A program made the translations under genes and the position numbers. From assembly GCF_963662255.1 (NCBI RefSeq), contig NC_085072.1:2856001-2920000 (forward strand): a stretch of 64,000 bases of DNA. Reading direction: 5' to 3'. Of the stretch, positions 1 to 9,900 are shown one piece after another (the first letter of the stretch is position 1; every line of letters begins with the position of its first letter). The stretch comes from Cinclus cinclus. Its lineage: Eukaryota; Chordata; Aves; Passeriformes; Cinclidae. The notes under the pieces were generated by a model, which saw only the letters and a program-made list of their open reading frames with translations, did not search any database and was not told the origin of the DNA.

Positions 1-671
1 GCTCCAGGGCCTGGTGTGGGCGTGGAGCCAAACCAGCCCAGACCGCCCCGGATTCCCATGGATCAGCCCGAATAGAGGTTGGAATGTTGGGGTTGGATTT
101 GGGGAATGCTCCAGACTCCGGGATGTGTTTGTGGAAGTCAGGATTGGATGGGCCCTCCACGGGGAATTGGGATTTTTTGGGATTTCCTCACTCTCCACAG
201 CGTTATTTGGGAGATTCCAGCGGTAATTCCTGCTGAAAATTAGGAGTTTGGCGGGGAAATGAAATTGGAGCCGCTCCTTTTCCAGTGGAAATACATCAGA
301 AATAGAATCCATCTGAAATAATGTGGGAAGTCCTACAGAGAGGGGAGAGTTTCACTCTTAAATATCCGAACACACCCAAAACTGCTGGAATTTGGGCAGT
401 CGGATTGGATCCAGTGGATCAGGGCATCCTGTTGTCCTGTTCAAAGAACCTTCCCGATGGAATTCCTGCAATTCCCGCCCTGCTGGATGCAGTAACTCAT
501 TGCTGTCTTTTTTCAGTTGTGCCTCCGGCTCCACACCTGGGAGGATTGTCCCAGGTGGAAGGATTAGATCTGGTGGGATGTCAGAGACATCCCGAAGAAT
601 CTGGAAGTTTCATGGAATAATTCCGGGGGGTTGGAGTGTTGAACCCTGACATGAAAAAAAAATCCCAGGAG
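1..671. other. Upstream flank of TMEM81, no coding gene seen
   Basis: No exon with recognisable protein similarity is visible. A good plus-strand 3' splice site (pyrimidine run then CAG, AG at 515-516) precedes TMEM81, so the single coding exon may be spliced to a 5' UTR exon lying outside the window; this is an inference. In mammals the next gene on this side is RBBP5, whose 3' end would lie to the left of position 1. Two short plus frames at 321-649 have no family resemblance. Confidence 0.5.
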
Positions 672-2027
672 ATGGAGCAGAGCCCCATCGTGGTGATCCT
701 GCTGTGCGCCCTGTGCATCCCAGCAGCGCTTCCATTGGGATCGGAGCTTCCCTTGGGATCGGAGCTTCCCTTGGGATTGGAATTGGGATCAGAGCTTCCC
801 TCGGGATCGGAGCTTTCGTCAGGATCGGAGCTTCCCTTGGGATTGGAATTGGGATCAGAGCTTCCCTCGGGATCGGAGCTTTCGTCAGGATCGGAGCTTC
901 CCTTGGGATTGGAATTGGGATCAGAGCTTCCCTCGGGATCGGAGCTTTCGTCAGGATCGGAGCTTCCCTTGGGATTGGAATTGGGATCAGAGCTTCCCTC
1001 GGGATCGGAGCTTTCGTCAGGATCGGAGCTTCCCTTGGGATTGGAATTGGGATCAGAGCTTCCCTCGGGATCAGAGCTTTCCTCGGGATTGGAATTGGGA
1101 TCAGAGCTTCCCTCGGGATCAGAGCTTTCCTCGGGATTGGAATTGGGATCAGAGCTTCCCTCGGGATCAGAGCTTTCCTCAGGATTGGAGCATTCCTCGG
1201 CATCGGAGCTTCCCTTGGGATCTGAGCTTCCCTCAGGATCGGAGCTTCCCTCGGGATCAGATCTTTCCTCGGGATTGGAGCGTTCCTCGGGATCGGAGCC
1301 TCCCTCGGGATCGGAGCCCATCCCGCTGGGGCTGAGGGCCATGGTGTTGGTGAACTCCACGCCGTGCAGCGTCACCTGCGGGCTGGGCGTGAAGGAGGAG
1401 CAGCGCTGCGAGGTCACCCCGGCCGGGGAACACCGCAATTGTTCCCCGGTGCGCTCCCGCTGCCTCAGCGATTGGATCTGCGGCCTCCAGCACCTCAGCG
1501 TTCCCGAGGGAAAACCCTTCCAGCTCACCTGCCTCTCCCCGGAGGCCGCCAGCCTGGAGGGACAAAATTTTGGCTACACCTGGAGGTTCTCCCAGGGGCT
1601 CATCACCACCAACGACCTCCTGTTCCATCCCATCCGCAATCCCAGCCCTTCCCTGCGCTTCTCGCCCGCTCTGGAGTCGCATTCCGGCACCTATCGCTGC
1701 GACGTGCAGGTGCTGAGCTCCTTCCAGCTCGTCAAGAGGATTTACTTCGGCCTCAGGGTGATCCCCAGGGATCTGGTGGATCTCGACTTCCAGAAATCCT
1801 TGACTTGGGAGCAGCAGCTGGCGGCCAACGGGGAGGAGCCGCCGGGAAACGGCACCGGCCCCGCGGAGCTGGAGCAGCGGCGGAATTTTTGGGAGATGCT
1901 GTGGTTTTATGAGGTGGTGCTGGGACTCGGCAGCGGGGTGATCCTGGGGATCCTGTTCAGCGTCGGGCTCTGCTGCCTGGGCAGGATTTGCAGGGAAAGA
2001 GCAGCAGGAGAAATGAACGGAGATTGA
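672..2027 (+). CDS. TMEM81: Transmembrane protein 81 with repeat-expanded ectodomain
   Basis: Single-exon gene of 451 codons from the ATG at 672, which has G at -3 and G at +4; an in-frame ATG at 651 would add seven residues. In order: a hydrophobic signal peptide (about residues 1-19), a translated tandem repeat (about 20-216), a Cys-rich segment (STPCSVTCGLG, then CLSDWICG), an Ig-like domain with the Cys pair LTC at 287 and YRC at 343, a conserved segment VKRIYFGLRVIP, and a C-terminal membrane helix (about 413-437) with a short basic tail. The Cys-rich segment, Ig domain and FGLRV segment match vertebrate TMEM81. Removing the repeat leaves about 254 residues, the normal length of the family. 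TMEM81 is reported to form a sperm-surface complex with IZUMO1 and SPACA6 needed for gamete fusion in fish and mammals. It converges on CNTN2, as expected from conserved synteny. The repeat is the odd feature; it stays open in frame. Confidence 0.9.
   Translation: MEQSPIVVILLCALCIPAALPLGSELPLGSELPLGLELGSELPSGSELSSGSELPLGLELGSELPSGSELSSGSELPLGLELGSELPSGSELSSGSELPLGLELGSELPSGSELSSGSELPLGLELGSELPSGSELSSGLELGSELPSGSELSSGLELGSELPSGSELSSGLEHSSASELPLGSELPSGSELPSGSDLSSGLERSSGSEPPSGSEPIPLGLRAMVLVNSTPCSVTCGLGVKEEQRCEVTPAGEHRNCSPVRSRCLSDWICGLQHLSVPEGKPFQLTCLSPEAASLEGQNFGYTWRFSQGLITTNDLLFHPIRNPSPSLRFSPALESHSGTYRCDVQVLSSFQLVKRIYFGLRVIPRDLVDLDFQKSLTWEQQLAANGEEPPGNGTGPAELEQRRNFWEMLWFYEVVLGLGSGVILGILFSVGLCCLGRICRERAAGEMNGD
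731..1320 (+). repeat. In-frame tandem repeat inside TMEM81
   Basis: About 590 bp built from an 18-bp core coding SELPSG-like hexapeptides. The core is arranged in higher-order units of 66 bp (22 residues, about four near-identical copies) and then 48 bp (16 residues). All periods are multiples of three, so the TMEM81 frame survives, and several other frames stay open as an artefact. The product is acidic and Ser/Gly/Pro/Leu-rich, as expected of an extended extracellular stalk. Confidence 0.9.
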
Positions 2028-2070
2028 CGCAATTCCCTGGCTTTGGCTCTTTGTTTGGAATTCAGTTCAG

Positions 2071-2590
2071 GGTGGGATTTTGGGATCGTCCGCTGCTGGA
2101 TTTTGATGATCCTCCCCTTCCAACTCAGGGCGTTCAGTGGATCCCATGGAATTTAATGGGATATTTATAATTTATTTTCAACAGACACAGTTTATAAATT
2201 AATATTTTCAGCCACTTTGGAGCATGGATTAGGAGTTTAGGAATTCAGGAATTCAGAAATTCAGGACAGGATTCTTGGGGTCATCCACTGTTGGATTTTG
2301 GTGATGCTCCCCTTCCATCTTCATCAGGACATTCCATGCTTCCCATAAGTATTTAATGGGATATTTATTTTCAACAGTCATGGTTTAAAAATGAATATTT
2401 TTGACCACTTTGGAGTCTGGATTAGGAATTCAGGATGGGATTTTGGGATTGTCCACTGTTGGATTTTGGTGCTCCTCCCCTTCCAACTCTGGACATTCCA
2501 TGGATCCCATAACTATTTATTGGGATATTTATAACTTATTTGCAATAGACACAACTTATTATTGAATATTTTTGGCCACTTTGGAACCCA
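2071..2590 (+). repeat. Three degenerate tandem copies, about 170-195 bp each
   Basis: The block containing CACTGTTGGATTTTGGTG, CTCCCCTTCCA, TGGGATATTTAT and GCCACTTTGGAG-like segments occurs three times (anchors near 2091, 2286 and 2454). Copies are diverged, so the amplification is old. It begins just after the TMEM81 stop codon and may be part of that gene's 3' UTR. No clear AATAAA signal was found for TMEM81. Confidence 0.75.
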
Positions 2591-4577
2591 AAAAGTCAGG
2601 ACAGGGCTGGAGAACCTGTGCTGGATTTCCCATGGAATTCCGGAATGATCCAGCTGGGATTTGGAGCACCCTGAGCTGTAGCAAACAGCTCCCAGCTCCT
2701 TGAAAGAGCCTTTGCTTTACCTCGACGTGTTCGGGGGTTTTAAATTTAACTTCTCATCTTTATTCCTGTCAGATTTCCTCGGATTTCCTTAAATCCAGGA
2801 ATTCTGGAGGGATGGAGCTGCCAGGTCAGGGGTGAGAGGAGCGAGGTGATTTCTGAGCCAGCGTCGTTTCCCTCTGCTCCAGGCTCTGCTCCCAGCTGTG
2901 GGGACGAGGGATCCCTCACTTCCCTTCCATGGCATCCTGGAAAAATAATTTTCTGGGATATTCCTGGCTCGTGCAGGGCAGGGAGCATCGGGAAGCAGGA
3001 GATGAGAGCTGAGGGTGTTTGATCCTCACAGAGCTGAGCTCATCCCTAAAATCCTTACGGGAACAGCTCAGTGGGGTTGGGATCTTTGTTTTTTCCTGGT
3101 TATTAATGAGGATAAAGCAGGAATTCTGTAGGGACTGTAATCCATGGAGGGACTTCTAAAATACCTTATATATATTTTTTTTTTTAATTTTTTCTTTCCT
3201 ATTTGTTGTTTATTCCATTTTTCCCTATGAGCTACAGGGACACCCAAATCCAGGGAAAACAACAGCACAGCTCTAACATTAAAAACTGAAAAAATTCCCG
3301 AATTTTTCCTTTTACCAAAACAACACAAAAATGCTTCGATATTGAAAAATGCAGGCATGGAGGGAAATAATTGTATTTATTTGAATGAAAACCAAACCAG
3401 GCACTTTCCAGAGCTGAATCCCAGAGGGTTTTTTCCACCTCCTGAACATGGAAAAATTGGGAATGACCCATCACAGCGGGCTGGGAGTTAATGGTCCAGA
3501 GCTGCCCCATCTGCAGAACCCTCTCTGCTCTTTGTCATGGAAATTTCAGTGTCTTGGGCCCAGCTGGGATTCCCAAATCCAGCGGGATGAAAGCTCCAGC
3601 TCTGCTGGAGAAGTCAGAGTGGGAGCCAAAAATCTCCTTCATCTTTGGATTGTGGGGCTTTTTAATTTCTGAGGGGAGCCAGGTGCCCAGAGCAGGGAGA
3701 ACGAATCCATAATTGGAGTTTTTATTTGAAGACCGAGGGCTGGGATGGCCACTGGGGTCCAGCTGTCACAAAGAGCCTTTAATGGGATTTCTTTGGGGTG
3801 CTCTTTGATTTTTAGAGGGGTATTAAGGACTGGGGGATGTTTATTTTAACAGGGGAAGGAAGGGAGAAGGCGGGACAAAGGAATAGCAGAGATTGGAGCT
3901 CAAGTAGGGAAGTGAAAACCTTTGGAAGAGCATCCCCATCCCTCCTTTTCCCCCTCTCTCCCTGCAAAATCATCTTTTCTCAATCACTGCCCCTGAATTC
4001 CCACCATAAACAGCAGAAATCAGCCCTGAACTGGTACCTGAACTCCTTTTTCCCAGTTTTCCACCTGGAGGCGAGGATGGCACAGACTCCATGGAAACTC
4101 CAGGAATTCTGGACTCCACGGAAACCCCAGAGATTCAGGAGTTCTGTATGCTCCCTTTCCCAGCTGGAGGAATTGCCCTGGTTTCCAGGAAGGATCAGGA
4201 GCTTCCAGGGCTGCTCTGGGCTGATCCAGGAGGAGCTGGGAGCAGAGGGATTGTGAGGAAATCCCTGGGATCTCCTTGGGCTTCCCTCAGCTGAGTAATG
4301 TCCATGTCACTCACTGGATGGCAGCAAAAGAATCCCCATAAATTGATTTTGGGGCTTTCTGACACATCCATCCTCTGCTCCTGGAGCTGTTACCCCATTC
4401 CCTGATTCACTGGGACGGAATTCCTGTTCCCACTTTCCCCTCTCACTGCTGATGTCCCTGCGGAGTGACCAAGGCTGTCCCTGCAGTTCCTGGGGACAGG
4501 ACAGGAGCTGGTCCAGCACAGCTGAGCCCAGAGCTGTGGGACCTTTGGGATCACCAGAAGCCAGAGCTGGGTAGGGC
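2591..4577. other. Spacer between TMEM81 and the pyrimidine array
   Basis: Unique-looking, moderately AT-rich DNA with a T-rich run near 3173-3190. No exon, RNA gene or recognisable repeat family was found. Confidence 0.5.
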
Positions 4578-5195
4578 TCCTTCCCTCTCTCCGTCCTTCC
4601 CTCTCTCCATCCTCCCTTCTCTCCATCCTTCCCTCTCTCCATCCTCCCTTCTCTCCATCCTTCCCTCTCTCCATCCTCCCTTCTCTCCATCCTTCCCTCT
4701 CTCCATCCTCCCCTCTCTCCATCCTTCCCTCTCTCCATCCTCCCTTCTCTCCATCCTTCCCTCTCTCCTTCCCTCTCTCCATCCTTCCCTCTCTCCATCC
4801 TCCCTTCTCTCCATCCTTCCCTCTCTCCATCCTTCCCTCTCTCCTTCCCTCTCTCCATCCTCCCCTCTCTCCATCCTTCCCTCTCTCCATCCTCCCTTCT
4901 CTCCGTCCTTCCCTCTCTCCATCCTCCCCTCTCTCCATCCTCCCCTCTCTCCATCCTTCCCTCTCTCCATCCTCCCTTCTCTCCATCCTTCCCTCTCTCC
5001 TTCCCTCTCTCCATCCTTCCCTCTCTCCATCCTCCCTTCTCTCCATCCTTCCCTCTCTCCATCCTTCCCTCTCTCCTTCCCTCTCTCCATCCTCCCCTCT
5101 CTCCATCCTCCCCTCTCTCCATCCTTCCCTCTCTCCATCCTCCCTTCTCTCCGTCCTTCCCTTCTCTCCATCCTTCCCTCTCTCTGTCCTCCCTC
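4578..5195 (+). repeat. Polypyrimidine minisatellite, 16-bp unit
   Basis: About 620 bp of a 16-bp unit close to CCTTCCCTCTCTCCAT, with CCTCCC and CCTTCT variants and shorter 12-bp units. The plus strand is almost purely C and T apart from one A per unit. Six frames stay open across it (Arg/Glu/Gly-rich or Ser/Pro/Leu-rich) and none is a gene. Confidence 0.95.
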
Positions 5196-6348
5196 CAAAT
5201 CCCTCCAATTCCAGTTCTCTCCCTGTCTCTGCACGCCTTTACCCCCTGGGCTGGATTTTAGGAAGCTCTGAGAGGTTTTAAGGAGGATTCCAAGCATTTT
5301 CCTCCCGTTGGTGGCTCTGGCTGGGCTTTAAATGTAGATTTTTGTCACTTCCCGAGGTTGGAATGCTGGATTTGCAGGTGCAGATCCTTCCCTGTGGCTC
5401 TTCCAGCCCTAGATCAGTGGAAATCCCAAAACAGGGCTTAACTAAGCCTGAGCTGCCCACTCTGGAGTGGGATTTCCCTGCCACCACCTGGGCTAAACAG
5501 GGCAAAGAATTGGCATTTAAATGGAAATCTGCATGTCAGGGCCCAGCCAGGAAATTCTGGGATTGGGATTGCCCAGGCTGGCACCGTTTTCTCTGGGATT
5601 GACGAATCACAGCCAGGGAAAAATCCCTAAAATCACCACTGGGATAGAACCAGCAGCAACACCAAATCAATTCTCGTTAACTTTGGTCAACTGCTTTACT
5701 GGGAGACAGAGATTTCAACAGGCAACATCGATTCCCAGCCAGTCCTGTGGGTGCTGGGCTCAGAATTCCTGCTTTTCCAAGCCTCTGGAGCAGAGGGGAC
5801 TCCTCAGCATCCCGCTGCTTCCTCTGGATATCTGGCAGTGCTCGGAGCTGGAATCCAGAGCTGCTTCCTGGCTGGATCTCAGCCTTTGCAGTCCCAATCC
5901 CAGCCTGGAATTTTGGCTGGATGAATTCCCAGTGCAGGGAGATGAATCTGAGTCCAAGTTTTCCTCGTTGTCCCACTGGTGGCTTCCTTGAGTCTCCCGT
6001 TCCTGTTTTAATTTTGTCATTTTTTAAAATTCCTGCTTTAAGCCCCTCTGAAACTGGATTTATTGGTACCTTCGTTTTTAAGCAGAGATGCCCCAATTTG
6101 GGATTTTGGGAAAGGATCCCCTTCTCCCAAGAGGCAAACAGGGTGACAAACCCACCCCAAAATGGATATTTTTGGGGGATAGTGGTGGGATGTGGGAAAA
6201 CACAGAATTTGCACCTCACAGCTGAGACAAGCACCAGGCTGGGGCTGCAAGTGAACACCAGAGTTGTAAAAAAAGCTTTTCAGGCCAGGGCAGAGCTCGA
6301 TCCTCCTGTGGATTTGCTTCCTTGGGCTGGTTCCTGCAGGATTTGGCT

Positions 6349-6381
<33 letters not shown>

Positions 6382-6653
6382 TGGGAAAAAGGATCAATCC
6401 TGTCCCACAAATGCTCTGAGCTGGCTGTGGTGAGATGGGTGTGGAACATGCTGGTCCCTGAACTCCTCAGTCCCCGTCCCCCCACGGAATTCACTGTACA
6501 TAGTTTTAAAAAAAAGTCAAATTTAGCAGTCTGGTTATCTCACACATGGCTTCGATAAGGCAGAAAACCTATGGATACAGTGAGGGGGTGTGGGGCAGTT
6601 GGCTGCAGAATTCCCGAAGAATTCTTCATTTTCTTTGTTTTCCTTAAAAAACA
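5196..6653. other. Spacer downstream of CNTN2
   Basis: No exon seen. A T run of about 31 nt lies at 6350-6380 and reads as poly(A) on the minus strand. The left part is plain unique sequence. Confidence 0.5.
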
Positions 6654-6659
6654 TTTAAT
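6654..6659 (-). promoter_or_regulatory. CNTN2: Candidate CNTN2 polyadenylation signal (ATTAAA)
   Basis: Plus strand TTTAAT reads ATTAAA on the minus strand, about 185 nt after the CNTN2 stop codon. It is the first plausible signal downstream, but the 3' UTR would be short, and a more distal site cannot be excluded. Confidence 0.3.
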
Positions 6660-6842
6660 CGGTTAAAGACCCATGTCTTGTATGAAAGCTTTTGTTCCTC
6701 CAAACCAAAGAAAAAAAAGAAAAAAAGCTGTTTTTTAATTTCTTCCTCCCTTCCAACCACGAGGTCCAACCCTCTCCAATCTGGTCAGAGGTGGGATTTG
6801 CGTTGTTCCTGTGGGATTGGGAGGAATTGTGGCCGGGGGAGT

Positions 6843-6952
6843 TCAGAGCTCCAGGGAGCTGATCAGGGCCACCATCAGCAGGGAGTTGGTGGCGATGACT
6901 ACGACGTGTGGCGCTGGCCTGGTCCCCGAGTCCTCCACCATCATGCTTGTCC
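6843..6952 (-). CDS. CNTN2: CNTN2 coding exon 22: GPI-anchor signal and stop
   Basis: Residues about 1001-1036 and TGA at 6843-6845. Reads [20 protein letters not shown] then a hydrophobic end finishing LISSLEL. The SMMVE start and SLEL end are those of contactin-2. The small-residue stretch before the hydrophobic tail is the likely GPI-attachment region, about 20-27 residues from the end. Confidence 0.95.
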
Positions 6953-9900
6953 CTGGAAAAACAGGGAACAGGGATGGCTGTGGGACGGCGCGGGGAATTT
7001 GAAGGAAGTGGGGTTTTGTGGAGTTTTTTGTGTGTTTGGCACTGATAAAACTCCTGGGAATGCTGTGAATGGGAATTTGGGGATGGGCACTGAGAGTGTA
7101 CCCCTGAATTTAGGGAATTTGCTGGAGCTGTGGCTCCACAGAGCTGGGATTTCACTCTTGGTGGATAACTTAAATGGTTTTTAGTTCTTAACTTTTGGCA
7201 AGTTGGCTGTTGTGGGGTCTCGAGGCTGCAAATCCTAAAGCTGAGTGTGGGAGAGGAGAGAAGGAGAAGAGTCAGGAATTCCTAGGAGTGAACAGCACAA
7301 GGGAACCAAAGACTGATTCCAGGAGAAAACAATTCCAGGATCTCAGCCTGAAACACTGCGGGAGGATGTTCTAGTGGGATTGTAAACACAATTTGTCGGG
7401 ATCGTGCTGTGGCCAGGATGGGAGGGGCAGGACTGAGTCCTTCCTGCTGGGGAAGGACAGGAGGGGTCCTGTGGGTGAGCTCCAGGGCCTGTGGAGAGCC
7501 TTGGAAAGGGGAATTCGGGCATGGAGAGGGTGTGGGCAGAACAATAGGTGTGGTCAGGGAATCACATGGATGGGTGTGGTCACTGGGATGGGTGTGGTCA
7601 GTAGGACAGGTGTGGTCAGGGGACAGGTGTGGCCCGAGGAGCGCAGGTACCGCTGTTCCGGAGGATGTGAACTTCTGCCGGGGTTCCGTCCCCTCCGGGT
7701 CCGGTGACCCGGATCTGGACGAAGGCGTGAGTGAAATCCTCGGGGATGGGGATGTCGATGTGGCTCTTGCTGGCCAGGTACAGGGTGGGGGCCGAGTGGG
7801 AATCCTGCCTGTAGAGCATCTGTGGGAAGAGGAACTGCTGAGTTCCTGTTCCCTGGGATTTCCTTGGATCTCCTCCAGGAGAAGCCCAGCCGTGCTGGCC
7901 GTACCTTGTACCCCGTCACTGCCGACTCATCCGCCTTGGCCACCACAGGGTCCCACTTGATGCTGACTGTGGAACCGGAAAAAGTCCAGGAGATGTTTCC
8001 AGGTGGCCTTTTTGGTGCTGAGGGATGCAAAAGCAGACAGGGGTTGGGTAAATCGGGGAGTGAGGAGAAGCCTGTGCTGCTCCCAGCCGTCCCCTGAGCT
8101 GCCACCACTGTGGGGCCTTCAAAGGACATCAAACCAAGAGCGAAGTTTGGGTGATTTTGGGGGATCCTGTGGCGAGTGGAGACTCACGAGGTCTCGTGGT
8201 GGTGACGTTGGTGGAGGGGCTGGGGGGGCCGGTCCCTGCCCGGTTGTAGGCTCGCACCGACACGTGGTAGTCGGTGTTGGGGTTCAGGCCGGTGACATGA
8301 GCCGATGTCACCAGCCCCGCTGTCCTCACTCTGTCAGCCGCCTCCTCCTTGTCCCCATCCTTCCAGTACCGGATCTGCATGAAAAAAAGGACAGGATGGG
8401 TTCAGGAAGGAGAGATCTGTAAATTCCTTCAGCCCACCCTGAAGGGTTTTCGGGTGTTTGTTTCCGGGTATTTTGCTTTGTGTGTGCCCAGGAATGAGGC
8501 CACAGCCTCCTGGGAAAGGCAGGCAGGAAAAATTGGATGATTCCCTTTAATGTCTCCTGAGAGAGCAGTGCCAGCCCCATTAGAACCACGTGGTGTGAAT
8601 TATCCCCCACCTCTGGAATCAAAATGCTGTTTCTTTTCACCTCACATAACCCAGGGGAATTTTCCTTGCTGGGCTCTCAGGGTCTCCCATTCCCGCTGGA
8701 ATCTCCTACCTCGTATCCCAAAAGCACTCCAGTCACTTCTCCCTGCTCCACGGGCTCCCAGGACACATCCATCTCCGAGGACAGGACGGACTTGGCAATG
8801 ACCCTGTAAGGAGCCGCTTTGGGTTCTGAAAGACAGGAATAAAATCACTTTCCTGATTTTGGGGCCCTGTTGGGAACAAAAGGTTTTCCTGCAGCATCAT
8901 CCCGCAGGCAGACAGCTGGTGGTGTGTTACGGAGCGAGGGGAAGGATTTGGGGGCTTAGGAGGACGAGCAAGGCGCCAGCTGCGAGCTCTGGGATCTGTG
9001 TCTGCCCCGAGGCTCTGGGGCAGTCGGGGCTGGGCTCAGGGAATCGTCACTCTGCGTGTTTGGAGGAGCTGGAGTCGCTGTTCTGGGAGCCAAAGGAGTG
9101 TCTGAACTCCTGCGTCTGCAGGGATATGGCTGAGGAAAGGAGGTGGGTTGGACAAAACGAGGAATTCTGAGTCTGTGCAGTCATGGAATAGTTTGGGTGG
9201 AAGGGTCATCCAGTGCCACCCCTGCCATGGCAGGGACACCTCCCAATGTCCCAGGCTGCTCCAAGCCCCAGTGTCCAGCCTGGCCTTGGGCACTGCCAGG
9301 GGTCCAGGGGCACCCACAGCCTCTCTGGGAATTCCGTCCCAGCCCCTCCCCACCCTCGCAGGGAACAATTCCATCCCAATATCCCATCCAGCCCTGCCCT
9401 CTGGACCATTCCCTGTGTCCTGTCCCCCCATCCCTTGTCCCCAGTCCCTCTCCAGCTCTCCTGGACCTGGAGCCCCTTCAGGCTCTGGGAAGGGCTCTGA
9501 GCTCTCCATGGAGCCTTCTCCTCTCCAGCTGGACATTCCCAGCTCTCCCACTGCCCTTTACCTTCCTCTGCCGAGTACACGATGGCTGTGAGGCTCTCGG
9601 GGCCCTCCCCTTTCCTGTTGTAGGCCTTGATCTTCACCTCAAAGGGGGTGTAGGGCGCGATGCTCTCGTTGCGGTACACAAAGTGCAGCGACTCCGCGTG
9701 CGGCACCCGCGCCCTCAGCCAGGCCTGGCTGCCCTTCCTCCGGAAGGACACGATGTACCCAAAGCCGTCCCCGTTCTGGTAGTCCCGCAGTGTCGGCTGG
9801 GAAGAGACAGGGAGCCTTGGTCCACCCAAACCAGCCCTTAGCACATCCAGACTGCGATGGCAGCACTGATTTCCCGAAGGAAATGTGTGCTTGGTCTATC

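Noticed and set aside
581..1528. Long minus-strand frame rich in SDPEGSS-type repeats
   Set aside because: It is the reverse complement of the TMEM81 repeat; open only because the period is a multiple of three. The plus frame has the signal peptide, Ig domain and membrane helix.
4307..5297. Several long frames coding Arg/Glu/Gly- or Ser/Pro/Leu-rich proteins
   Set aside because: All are translations of the 16-bp polypyrimidine array in different frames, without domain sequence or conserved flanks.
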